Of a stretch of DNA of 64,000 bases, positions 45,090-54,203 are shown one piece after another. Position 1 is the first letter of the stretch, and the number at the start of each line of letters is the position of its first letter. Location: contig DASRAJ010000021.1 in NCBI GenBank assembly GCA_035638255.1, forward strand, positions 1-64,000, read 5' to 3'. The notes beneath the pieces are model-generated. The model was given only the letters and a program-made list of their open reading frames with translations, was not told the origin of the DNA and made no database searches. This DNA is from DASRAJ01 sp035638255 (GTDB lineage Bacteria; Bacteroidota; Bacteroidia; Chitinophagales; UBA10324). The translations under genes and the position numbers were made by a program.

Positions 45090-47201
45090 ATGAAAAAAAA
45101 TCTACTGCTCTTTTTTCTAACATCTATCTTCTACTTTCTATCCTCTCCTTTAGTGCATGCTCAATCCGGCGAGTGGACCTGGATGAAAGGTGACAGCATT
45201 CCAAATTCACTTGGGACTTTCGGAACAATCGGCATCCCCAATGCAGCCAACAAACCTCCCGGACTATACGAGCCGTGCGAATGGAGAGATCATGACGGAA
45301 ATTTCTGGCTCTTTGGTGGCAGCTACAGCTACAATACTCTTTGGAAATTTGAAACAACTACAAGTGAGTGGACATGGATGAAAGGAACCAATGGTGTGGG
45401 TGGAACAGCAGTATATGGCACTCAAGGTGTTTCTGATCCTAACAATACTCCCGGCGCCCGGCTTGCATCAACATCGTGGGTTGATAACGATGGCAACTTA
45501 TGGTTGTATGGCGGTGTCGAGACTTCTGCCGGCAAAAGTGATCTTTGGAAATATGAAGTCACCACTAACGAGTGGACCTGGATGGATGGCTCATCAGGAG
45601 GAAATGCTCTTGGTGTTTATGGAACCAAGGGAATTCCTGATCCGCTGAATGATCCGGGAGCGCGTTTAGAAACAGCAGCAGCATGGGTTGATGATGCAAA
45701 TAACCTGTGGTTTTTCGGAGGACAACTTTGCTGCAATGCCAACGGATACATTGATGATGTTTGGAGGTATAACACAACAACTGGTGAATGGACGTGGATG
45801 CAGGGATCGTCAATTTCATTACAACCTCCCGCGTACGGGACTCTCGGCATTGCCGATTCAGCAAACACTCCCGGCAACAGAAGAATATATTCACACTGGA
45901 AAGATGCAGATGGCAACTTCTGGATTTTCGGAGGTCAGGCCAACGGTAGTTGCTTTAATGATTTGTGGAAGTATGATCATAACTTAAATCTATGGACGTG
46001 GATGCATGGTTCCAACATTGTAAACTCAACAGGACATTACGGAACAAGTTGCACTTTCGATTCATTGAACGAACCTCCTGCGCGAATGGAAAATCGTTTT
46101 TACTGGACTGACTCGTGCTCTAATTTTTGGATGTTCGGAGGACTGAATACAAGCTCCGGGTTTTATCACAATGATCTCTGGTGCTATTCGCCCGCCATGA
46201 ATAAATGGAAATGGACGAGTGGTTCTTCCCTGCCGAATCAGGATGGATTGTATGGAACTATGGGTGTGTCTTCTTCATCCAATCATCCGGGAGCACGATA
46301 TGGCGGAGTGGCATGGCTTGGTCACAATGAAAGCTTGTGGCTGTTTGGCGGTCATGGCTATCCTTTTGATAATAACGTGGGTGACTTGAATGATCTTTGG
46401 CGATTCATTCCTGATTCAGGTTGTGTGTCCTGTAATGTTGTCAATCTTCCGGGTGTCGCTTTTCAAAGCTCTGATACTTCACTCTGTGAAAAATTCTGCA
46501 TCAGCTTCACTGACCAATCCATCAACAACCCAACATCATGGCAATGGATTTTTCAGGGCGGTAATCCTTCATCTTCTACCGATCAAAATCCAACCAACAT
46601 TTGCTACGACGTGCCCGGTGCTTATGATGTGACACTGATTACAACCAATGCGTATGGAAGCGATACACTCACCTTACCGGATTTTATAACAGTCTATGCT
46701 ACTCCGCCGTTTCCCACCATCACGCAAGTGGGTTACACGCTTACATCGAGTCCGGCGAATTCTTATCAGTGGCAATTCAACAGTGCAGATATTCCGGGAG
46801 CAACCAATCAATCATACGCTATTTTGCAAACGGGGCTTTATACTGTGGTTGTTAGCGATTCAAATGGCTGCGTGAATTCTGCGACCACGTATGTTTTGAT
46901 TTCTGGAATTGATGAGACGAGTGGTGGAAATATTTTCATTTCACCAAATCCTTCGAATGGAAATTTCATTGTTGAATTGCCAAATGGTCCCGATTTGATC
47001 GGGATGGTTGATGAAGTTTCCATTGATGTAGTGAATACCCTGGGGCAAAATATTTTTTCTTCTTCAGAATCCCGATCAATCGGGATTGCTTCTCATTTCA
47101 AAAAAGAAATTGACTTGAGTGGCGTTGCCGGCGGCGTTTATTTCATCGTGATAAAATCTCAAAACATTTTTCTGAAAAATAAAATCATCATTACAAAATA
47201 A
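45090..47201 (+). CDS. Six-unit Kelch-type propeller T9SS cargo protein
   Basis: Close paralogue of the gene at 40687: GTFGTIGIPNAANKPPGLYEPCEWRDHDGNFWLFGG, FGGQLCCNANGYIDDVW and GFYHNDLWCYSPAMNKW are shared nearly throughout. It has a plain 25-residue leader (ends LVHAQ) without the two palindromic inserts, so this pair shows the before/after state of those insertions. PKD-like (LCEKFCISFTDQS), Ig-like domain, and sorting domain from ~611 with SPNPSNG. The tail carries type A and type C elements and ends KNKIIITK. Only 5 bases separate it from each neighbour. Confidence 0.92.
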   Translation: MKKNLLLFFLTSIFYFLSSPLVHAQSGEWTWMKGDSIPNSLGTFGTIGIPNAANKPPGLYEPCEWRDHDGNFWLFGGSYSYNTLWKFETTTSEWTWMKGTNGVGGTAVYGTQGVSDPNNTPGARLASTSWVDNDGNLWLYGGVETSAGKSDLWKYEVTTNEWTWMDGSSGGNALGVYGTKGIPDPLNDPGARLETAAAWVDDANNLWFFGGQLCCNANGYIDDVWRYNTTTGEWTWMQGSSISLQPPAYGTLGIADSANTPGNRRIYSHWKDADGNFWIFGGQANGSCFNDLWKYDHNLNLWTWMHGSNIVNSTGHYGTSCTFDSLNEPPARMENRFYWTDSCSNFWMFGGLNTSSGFYHNDLWCYSPAMNKWKWTSGSSLPNQDGLYGTMGVSSSSNHPGARYGGVAWLGHNESLWLFGGHGYPFDNNVGDLNDLWRFIPDSGCVSCNVVNLPGVAFQSSDTSLCEKFCISFTDQSINNPTSWQWIFQGGNPSSSTDQNPTNICYDVPGAYDVTLITTNAYGSDTLTLPDFITVYATPPFPTITQVGYTLTSSPANSYQWQFNSADIPGATNQSYAILQTGLYTVVVSDSNGCVNSATTYVLISGIDETSGGNIFISPNPSNGNFIVELPNGPDLIGMVDEVSIDVVNTLGQNIFSSSESRSIGIASHFKKEIDLSGVAGGVYFIVIKSQNIFLKNKIIITK
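46988..47004. repeat. In-frame palindromic element, type A
   Basis: TCCCGATTTGATCGGGA, where the loop change extends the stem to ATCGGGA/TCCCGAT. Codes GPDLIGM. Confidence 0.7.
47070..47085. repeat. In-frame palindromic element, type C
   Basis: TCCCGATCAATCGGGA coding SRSIG. Confidence 0.7.
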
Positions 47202-47206
47202 TCCTG

Positions 47207-49330
47207 ATGAAAAAATTCTTTACCACGAAATTCTTTTTTAGTCCTGTTTCTTTCGTCTTATGTCTTGCGTCAGTACAGGCGCAGCAAGGCCAATGGACAT
47301 GGATGAAGGGCAATAGCGGAAATGCCACCACGGCTGTATACGGAACGCAAGGTGTTCCTGCGGCGGCAAATACTCCGCATGGCCTTTATGAAATGTGTGA
47401 GTGGCGTGATAAGCAAGGCAACTTTTGGATATATGGCGGGTTGAACGCAGGCTTCTATAGCAATCTTTGGAGGTACGATCCAATTACTAATGAATGGGCC
47501 TGGATGAAAGGCCCCGGCGCTGTTGTGAATCAGACTCCTGTTTACGGAACACAGGGAGTTCCGAATATTAATAACACGCCCGGAGCCAGAGGCCGCGGCA
47601 GCGCATCATGGGTTGATACCTCTGGTAACTTATGGCTTTTTGGTGGTGACAACGGCGCTGAATATGATGATCTGTGGAAATATGATATCAGCACGAATGA
47701 GTGGACATGGATGTCAGGTACAACAACACAACTTTCGTCCGGCGTTTACGGGACTCTCGGCATTCCTTCATCCGCGAATCATCCCGGGGCAAGGCGTGAA
47801 ACCAATGCCGCCTGGTGCGATGCCGGTAATAATCTGTGGATGTTCGGTGGATATGGGTACGATTTCTACGGAAGTTATATCGGAGTGATGAATGACCTTT
47901 GGAAATACAATATTGCAACCAACGAATGGACATGGATGCGCGGTTCTGAATTTTCCGGTAACTATGGAAGCTACGGCACCCTGGGCGTCTCTGATACTTC
48001 AAACAATCCTCCGGCAAGGATGGTATATACAAAGTGGATTGATACGAGTGGAAACTTTTGGATCTTCGGCGGGGGTGATTACAACACCGATGATTACTAC
48101 AACGATGTTTGGAAATATGACCCTGACATAAATGAATGGACATGGATGAGTGGAACCAATCTGGTGAACAATGATGGAAACACCAGCAGCTTGTGTACAT
48201 CGGGAATTGACCTCGTTGGTCCTGCCCGTTTTGAGAATAGAGCTTGCTGGACTGACAAGTGCAACGGCTTCTGGACATTCGGGGGATCGAGAACGGGCAA
48301 CCTTCTTGACAACTATAATGATCTGTGGTTTTTCAATTCGCAATCTTTGGAATGGACCCAGGCAGAAGGTTCAGTGATTGCCAATCAGTCGGGAAGCTAC
48401 GGTACGCAAGGCGTTTCTGACCCTTCGAACCAGCCACCGAGCCGTGGTGGTTCAATAGCATGGCGTGATGATGCCGGTAATCTCTGGATGTTTGGCGGTG
48501 CTGATCAATTTGTAATTATGTACAATGATATCTGGCGCTATGTAAGCGATCCCTCTTGTCCTCCTCAAAATCTTTGCACAAGTTCAGCAGGCCCTCAATT
48601 TTTTACTGCCGATACTGACGTTTGTGAAAAGTTCTGCATCTCTTTTTTTGATACCTCGCAGAACAACCCTACTTCATGGCAATGGCTATTCCCCGGCGGA
48701 TCACCATCTTCGTCAGCATTACAAAATCCTGCAAACATCTGCTATGACATTCCGGGCGTATACGATGTAACCCTGATTACCACTAGTGTCGGCGGAACTG
48801 ATACGCTAACACTATCAAATTACATTACTGTATATGCCACACCACCATTTCCAACTATTACGCAGGTTGGTTACACACTCACCTCGAGTGCTGCTGTCAC
48901 TTATCAGTGGCAATTGAACTCGGGAAATATTCCCGGCGCAACAAATCAGTCGTACACAGTTTTGCAAAGCGGTTATTATACGGTGATTGTAAGTGACTCT
49001 AATGGTTGTGTGAATTCTGCTTCCATAAAAGTTACCATCAGTGGTATTGATGAGGTAAGTGATATGAATGTTTCTATATATCCCAATCCTTCTTCAGGAA
49101 ATTTTATTATTGAATGGCTGAATGGTCCCGGGATGGTCGGCGAAATTTCGATTGATGTAATGAACATGCTGGGGCAAAAAGTTTTTTCTGCTGAAGAACC
49201 CCGATCAATCGGGACTGCTGATGATGTAAAGAAGAAAATTGATCTTAATGATGTTGCCCGCGGTATTTATTTCATCGAGATAAAAACAGAGAAAGAATTT
49301 ATGAGGAAGAAAATTTTGATTGCGGACTAA
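47207..49330 (+). CDS. Six-unit Kelch-type propeller T9SS cargo protein
   Basis: Signal peptide 1-26 (ends VQAQ). Kelch units ~27-450: GVYGTLGIPSSANHPGAR, LWMFGGYGYD, NEWTWMRGS; unit 5 ARFENRACWTDKCNGFWTFGG. PKD-like (VCEKFCISFFDTSQNN), Ig-like (GNIPGATNQSYTVLQS), sorting domain from ~625. The tail, leader and following gene form a block that is repeated further on (tail of the gene at 54204 plus the gene at 56401). In this copy the type A palindrome has collapsed to TCCCGGGA, losing exactly three codons. Confidence 0.92.
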   Translation: MKKFFTTKFFFSPVSFVLCLASVQAQQGQWTWMKGNSGNATTAVYGTQGVPAAANTPHGLYEMCEWRDKQGNFWIYGGLNAGFYSNLWRYDPITNEWAWMKGPGAVVNQTPVYGTQGVPNINNTPGARGRGSASWVDTSGNLWLFGGDNGAEYDDLWKYDISTNEWTWMSGTTTQLSSGVYGTLGIPSSANHPGARRETNAAWCDAGNNLWMFGGYGYDFYGSYIGVMNDLWKYNIATNEWTWMRGSEFSGNYGSYGTLGVSDTSNNPPARMVYTKWIDTSGNFWIFGGGDYNTDDYYNDVWKYDPDINEWTWMSGTNLVNNDGNTSSLCTSGIDLVGPARFENRACWTDKCNGFWTFGGSRTGNLLDNYNDLWFFNSQSLEWTQAEGSVIANQSGSYGTQGVSDPSNQPPSRGGSIAWRDDAGNLWMFGGADQFVIMYNDIWRYVSDPSCPPQNLCTSSAGPQFFTADTDVCEKFCISFFDTSQNNPTSWQWLFPGGSPSSSALQNPANICYDIPGVYDVTLITTSVGGTDTLTLSNYITVYATPPFPTITQVGYTLTSSAAVTYQWQLNSGNIPGATNQSYTVLQSGYYTVIVSDSNGCVNSASIKVTISGIDEVSDMNVSIYPNPSSGNFIIEWLNGPGMVGEISIDVMNMLGQKVFSAEEPRSIGTADDVKKKIDLNDVARGIYFIEIKTEKEFMRKKILIAD
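49126..49133. repeat. Contracted palindromic element, type A
   Basis: TCCCGGGA coding GPG. The sister tail at 56108 has the full 17-base element, so 9 bases were removed in frame from the middle of the hairpin. Confidence 0.7.
49200..49213. repeat. In-frame palindromic element, type C
   Basis: CCCGATCAATCGGG coding part of PRSIG; the preceding base has changed from T to C. Confidence 0.65.
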
Positions 49331-49342
49331 CCTGACAAGGAA

Positions 49343-49382
49343 AGAGTGTAACTTCACTCTGTCATCTTGTAATACTGCACGA
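49343..49382. repeat. Intergenic double-hairpin module, hairpin 2 decayed
   Basis: Hairpin 1 AGAGTGTAACTTCACTCT is perfect. Hairpin 2 has become TCTTGTAATACTGCACGA and pairs poorly, unlike the otherwise matching leader before 56401. Confidence 0.55.
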
Positions 49383-49408
49383 CTTCTCTTTATTGCAAAC
49401 TTTATTCG

Positions 49409-51514
49409 ATGAAAAAAAAATTCCTCATTATTATTTTCTGCTGTGCCGTGAAGTATGATGTGTGTGTTGCCCAGGCAGGAGAATGGACCTGGATGAAAGG
49501 AGATAGTACCTCTGTCCCTTTCGGTGTTTTTGGTACACAGGGTGCTTATAGTTCCCTTAATAACCCGCCGGGACTCTATGAGCCTTCAGAATGGAAAGAT
49601 TTAGCCGGCCACTTCTGGCTTTTCGGTGGTGTTGGGGAATACAATACGTTGTGGGAGTATGATCCTTCCATCAACCAATGGCGATGGATGGGTGGATCAA
49701 ACTATGCGGCTGCACCGGGAGTGTACGGCACTCAGGGAATCCCTTCTTCAAATAATATTCCGGGAGCACGCGGCTGGGGTGCTGCAAGCTGGACAGATAA
49801 CTCCGGAAATTTTTTCCTCTTTGGCGGAGGTGGTTATGATGTGAACGGATATTATGGAAGCTTAAATGATCTCTGGCAATATGATGTTTCAACCGGAGAA
49901 TGGACATGGATGTCCGGCTCATCAATGATAGAACAAACAGGCGTTTATGGAATTCAAACGGTGCCTGGCCCTGCAAATCATCCCGGTGCCCGCAGTGAAA
50001 CAAATAGCTCATGGATTGATGCCTCCGGCAATATTTGGCTGTTTGGAGGTTATGCACTTTATCCTTTTGGAAGCTTTAATGATCTATGGAGATTCGATTT
50101 GAGCACTTTAGAATGGACATGGATGAAGGGTGCAAGCTATCCGAACCCGGGAGGTATTTACGGAACTCTTGGTGTTGCTGATATAAACAACACCCCCGGT
50201 GGTCGCATGAGTTATTCAAAGTGGAAAGATCAATCAGGGAATTTCTGGTTGTTTTCAGGACTTGAGATCTCCACTTATGATTTAAGGAATGATGTCTGGA
50301 AATATGATCCGCAGGCAAACGAATGGACCTGGATGAGTGGTTCTAACTCTGTTAATTCGCAGGGATCTCTATCTTCTAATTGTGATCCATTAACTACCAA
50401 TATTCCCTCGGCGCGGTTTGAGAACAGAGCTGCATGGTCAGACTGTGGTGGACACCTCTGGACATTTGGTGGTGCGGGTGATGCCTATGGATACAATTCC
50501 TTTTCTGATTTATGGTCGTTCAACAGTAATACACTTGAGTGGACGCTGGTTAATGGAACTACCTTGGGAAATCAGCCCGGTTTTTACGGAGCACAGGGGA
50601 TACCCTCTCCAGATAATTATCCGCAATCACGCTTTGGAGCTATTTCATGGATAGATGATAGCTGCAACTTATGGATGTTTGGCGGATCTGGCCTGAATGA
50701 TTTATGGAAGTTCCAACCTGATCCATCATGCCCCGGAACATTTGTTTGCAATTCAGATTGCAATCCACTTTCGCAAATCAGCTTTGGTGCATCTTCATTG
50801 AAACTCTGCGAAAAATTTTGCATTGATTTTTTTGATTCTTCCTCGAACAATCCTACAGCATGGCAATGGATTTTCCCCGGTGGGTCTCCTTCATCTTCCA
50901 CCGATCAAAATCCAAATAATATTTGCTACACGGTACCCGGCATCTTTGATGTAACACTCATCACCACCAATGCAAATGGAAACGATACACTCACGCTGTA
51001 CAACTACATCACTGTCTATCCTACTCCACCCTTTCCTACGATCACACAAGTTGGTTATACACTCACATCGAGTCCCGCAAGTTCGTATCAGTGGCAATTC
51101 AATTCAATAGATATTCCGGGAGCGACCAATCAATGGTACACCATTTTGCAAACCGGCTATTACACAGTAGTTGTAGGTGACGAGCATGGTTGCGTAAATT
51201 CTTTTACCGTATATGTGCTCATCAGCGGCATTGATGATGTGATGAGTGATGGGAACATTTCGATTTATCCAAATCCTTCTTCAGGAAATTTTATGGTTGA
51301 ATGGCTTAATGGCTTAATGGCTGATCAAGTTTCGATTGATGTAGTGAATACTCTTGGGCAGATTATTTTTTCATCAACAGAATCCCGATCTATCGGGACT
51401 ACTTCAGGATTCCAAAAAGAAATTGACCTGAGTAATGCAGCAAGCGGCATTTACTTCATCGAAATAAAAACGGCGAGTGTATTTGTGAGGAAGAAAATTT
51501 TGATTGCTGAATAA
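49409..51514 (+). CDS. Six-unit Kelch-type propeller T9SS cargo protein
   Basis: Cys-containing 22-residue leader (MKKKFLIIIFCCAVKYDVCVAQ type). Kelch units ~23-440; it is nearly identical to the gene at 56401 over long stretches (LFGGVGEYNTLWEYDPSINQW, GARGWGAASWTDNSGNFFLFGG, SFSDLWSFN). One blade has lost the second Gly of the GG pair (FWLFSGL), shared with the sister. Linker CNSDCNPLSQISFGASSLK precedes LCEKFCIDFFDSSSNN. Sorting domain from ~614 with one type C element. A change to GATNQWY in the Ig-like domain is private to this copy. Confidence 0.92.
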   Translation: MKKKFLIIIFCCAVKYDVCVAQAGEWTWMKGDSTSVPFGVFGTQGAYSSLNNPPGLYEPSEWKDLAGHFWLFGGVGEYNTLWEYDPSINQWRWMGGSNYAAAPGVYGTQGIPSSNNIPGARGWGAASWTDNSGNFFLFGGGGYDVNGYYGSLNDLWQYDVSTGEWTWMSGSSMIEQTGVYGIQTVPGPANHPGARSETNSSWIDASGNIWLFGGYALYPFGSFNDLWRFDLSTLEWTWMKGASYPNPGGIYGTLGVADINNTPGGRMSYSKWKDQSGNFWLFSGLEISTYDLRNDVWKYDPQANEWTWMSGSNSVNSQGSLSSNCDPLTTNIPSARFENRAAWSDCGGHLWTFGGAGDAYGYNSFSDLWSFNSNTLEWTLVNGTTLGNQPGFYGAQGIPSPDNYPQSRFGAISWIDDSCNLWMFGGSGLNDLWKFQPDPSCPGTFVCNSDCNPLSQISFGASSLKLCEKFCIDFFDSSSNNPTAWQWIFPGGSPSSSTDQNPNNICYTVPGIFDVTLITTNANGNDTLTLYNYITVYPTPPFPTITQVGYTLTSSPASSYQWQFNSIDIPGATNQWYTILQTGYYTVVVGDEHGCVNSFTVYVLISGIDDVMSDGNISIYPNPSSGNFMVEWLNGLMADQVSIDVVNTLGQIIFSSTESRSIGTTSGFQKEIDLSNAASGIYFIEIKTASVFVRKKILIAE
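51383..51398. repeat. In-frame palindromic element, type C
   Basis: TCCCGATCTATCGGGA coding SRSIG. The copies at 58378 and 60533 share one later substitution (TCGTGA). Confidence 0.7.
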
Positions 51515-51582
51515 GCTGATATAGAAAGAGTGTGACTTCACTGTGTAAATAGCCCCTTCTCTTCAGTGTTAAATTTTTTAGG

Positions 51583-53687
51583 ATGAAAAAAATTTTACTC
51601 TTTGTTATTTGCTGCGTGATGATTGCAAATTGCTTTGCGCAGTCGGGATGTGGACGTGGGTAAAGGGCGACACAGTACCAAACAGTCCTGGCAATTATGG
51701 AACTCAGGGCATCTCCGATCCACAGAACACACCACCCGCAATTTCATTCGTTGGAAGATGGATTGACCTACAGGGTAATTTTTGGATGTTCGGCGGCTGG
51801 AGCGGACCTTTATACAATGATCTTTGGAAGTTTGATCCTGTGAGTGAAAATTGGACCTGGGTTAAAGGACCAGGTGTAGTAAATGATCCGGGTTATTTTG
51901 GAACACAAGGGATTCCTTCGCCATTAAATAATCCTCCGTGCATGAATGCTCCAATGACCTGGACTGACAATTCAGGAAACCTCTGGCTATATGGAGGCTT
52001 CGGAGAATGCGGAGGCCCTTTTGACAATGAGTTGGCTGCTTTGTGGAAGTATGAAATTGCAAGCAATGAATGGACATGGATAAATGGCCAACAGCAGTGT
52101 CATATTTCACCGTCATTCGGTTCTTTAAACACTCCTGATCCATCAAATACACCCGGATCCAGATATTGGGCAACAAGCACATGGGTTCAACAAGACACAC
52201 TATTTTTATTTGGTGGCAGAAATGGTAATCAACCGTATAAATTTTACAGTGATATCTGGAAATATGATCTCTCTACCAATGAATGGACATGGATCAAGGG
52301 ACCGAATGTCGAAAATCAAAGTAGCATTTATGGCACGATGGGAGTACCAGATTCTCTGAATAATCCAAGCGCACGGGGATGCGTGAGTTCATGGACATCC
52401 TTAAACGGAGATTTTTGGATGTGGGGTGGTGATAATGCTCTTCCAAGTGACATCTGGAAATACGATCATCTTACACACGATTGGACTTGGGTAAGTGGCA
52501 TCATAAACATTATTGATACGGGTAATTATGAAGGCGAATGTTCTCAGGATACGTTACAGCGGCCAGCTCAACGCATTGAGAATTCCGCTATATGGCGAAA
52601 CAAGAATGACTTGGTCTTTACGTTTGGTGCCAGCTTTGGCATTTTCTGTAGAAATGATTTATGGGTTTATTGTTCATCAGTAAACAGGTGGGTTCTTTTA
52701 AAAGGAAATAATTTACTTGATCAACCAGGCCATTATGGAATTCAGGGCATAGCAGATATAGCCAATATCCCATCCTCACGAGGAGAATCTGCTTCCTGGA
52801 TTGATTCCACCGGCAGGTTGTGGCTTTGGGGCGGAATACAGTCTAATGGTTGGAAAAATGATCTTTGGAGATTCGTTGTGGATTATAACTGCTTTGAAAA
52901 TGTTTGTGATATTCATGAACTCTCATTCTTTGTAACAGATTCCAGGCTCTGCGAAAAATTCTGCACCAACTTCTTCGATCAATCCATCAACAATCCCACC
53001 GCGTGGCAATGGCAATTCCCTGGTGGTGATCCGTCTTCTTCTACCGATCAAAATCCAACGAACATCTGCTATGACTCTCCCGGAACGTATGATGTAACAC
53101 TCATCACGACCAATGCAAATGGAAGTGATACTCTCACACTACCGAATTATATTACGGTCTATCCTACTCCGCCATTTCCAACTATTACACAAGTTGGTTA
53201 TACGCTCACCTCGAGTCCGTCAAATTTTTATCAGTGGCAACTCAACTCGATAGATATTTCCGGCGCAACCAATCAATCATACACCGTCATGCAGACAGGA
53301 TTGTACACGGTGATGGTGAGCGATTCAAACGGCTGTGTTAATTCTGCGAATCAATATGTGCTCATTGACGGCATTGTTCAACTTAGTAATGAAAACATTT
53401 CCATCTATCCCAATCCTTCTTCAGGAAGTTTCATGGTTGAATGGCTGAATGGTCCAGATTTAATCGGGATGGTTGGTGAAGTTTCTATTGATGTTGTGAA
53501 TACACTCGGACAAAAAGTTTTTTCTTCCAAAGAATCAAGATCAATCGGGACTGCTGCTGATTTCTCCAAAGGAGTCCATACTGACAAAAAGGAAATTGAT
53601 CTTGGTGATGTTGCTCGCGGTATTTATTTCATGGAGATAAAAACTGAGAATGAATCGGTGAGGAAGAAAATTTTGATTGCAGATTAA
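51583..53687 (+). pseudogene. Six-unit Kelch-type propeller T9SS cargo gene with a frameshift just after the signal peptide
   Basis: An ATG in the normal leader position reads MKKILLFVICC...NCFAQSG and then hits TAA within ten bases. The propeller continues in another frame from WTWVKGDTVPNSPG. Where sisters have CAG-TCG-GGA-GAA-TGG this gene has CAGTCGGGATGTGG, one base short around 51646-51650. The rest is intact to the stop: six Kelch units (GYFGTQGIPSPLNN, LWLYGGFGE, NEWTWI), unit 5 with QRIENSAIW and no second Cys, PKD-like (LCEKFCTNFFDQS), Ig-like domain, and sorting domain with type A and degenerate type C and D elements. It is either a fresh frameshift, a sequencing error, or a gene using an internal start without export signal. 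Confidence 0.75.
53453..53469. repeat. In-frame palindromic element, type A (degenerate)
   Basis: TCCAGATTTAATCGGGA, one arm mutated, coding GPDLIGM. Confidence 0.6.
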
Positions 53688-53966
53688 CAGGGCAAAGAAA
53701 GAGTGTAACTTCAATGGCAAATAGTTCTCTTGCACCTCCGCCCTGTTTCTCTTCTGAAGGTTGGCCACACTTCGGAAGTTCAAATGTAAATTCTATATCA
53801 ACGCCGCGTCCATTAAAAAACGAGACATGGCAGTGGTACAATAGAAATAAAAAATGAAATTTGGATGCGTAAGGTTTTGTGAATTCTTATAAGGATTAGT
53901 AACCTGAGCATCTTACTTTTACTTTATATTCTCCAGACCAAATCATACATTAGATTGCGAGAAGTG

Positions 53967-54032
53967 TTTACCACATCGGGATAAAATCGCAAAACATCCT
54001 GCTAAAAAAAGAAAATCATCATTAGAAATTAA
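53967..54032 (+). pseudogene. Remnant of a sorting-domain tail
   Basis: The DNA matches the end of the KKKIII-type tail: GTTTACCACATCGGGATAAAATCGCAAAAC corresponds to V-Y-H-I-G-I-K-S-Q-N, then LLKKKIIIRN and TAA after removing one extra A in the poly-A run. Nothing of the upstream gene remains. Confidence 0.6.
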
Positions 54033-54036
54033 TGGG

Positions 54037-54134
54037 ATGAAAAAAAATTTATTCTTCGCTTTCATTATGGGATCATATCATTTTGCATACACGCAGGTGA
54101 ATTTGTGAGGAAGAAAATTGTGATTGAAAATTGA
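54037..54134 (+). pseudogene. Deletion scar: signal peptide fused directly to a sorting-domain tail
   Basis: ATGAAAAAAAATTTATTC opens a leader (MKKNLFFAFIMGSYHFAYTQ). Directly after the cleavage-site CAG comes GTGAATTTGTGAGGAAGAAAA, the DNA of NEFVRKKIVIEN, but two bases out of frame. The leader frame stops after V-N-L. All propeller, PKD and Ig sequence is gone. It is the same kind of event as at 31437. Confidence 0.75.
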
Positions 54135-54203
54135 CCTAAAGAAAGAGAATAACTTTACTCTATACTATACTATTCTTTTCATTTCAAAATTGATTTTGTT
54201 ATG

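Larger units (their letters stand above)
53688..54200. other. Decayed intergenic stretch holding remnants of at least two array genes
   Basis: It begins with a partial leader (AGAGTGTAACTTCAATGG), goes through ~250 bases with no recognisable gene, and ends with two array remnants (annotated separately) and a normal leader containing AGAGAATAACTTTACTCT. On the - strand a short open stretch (SFFNGRGVDIEFTFELPK) may be a piece of an unrelated gene, but I cannot place it. Confidence 0.6.

Noticed and set aside
47688..48278. Long open frame (196 codons) on the - strand inside a Kelch gene
   Set aside because: Lies antisense to an intact, clearly conserved propeller; the His/Ser/Arg-rich translation is typical of a shadow frame, and similar shadows occur in other Kelch genes.
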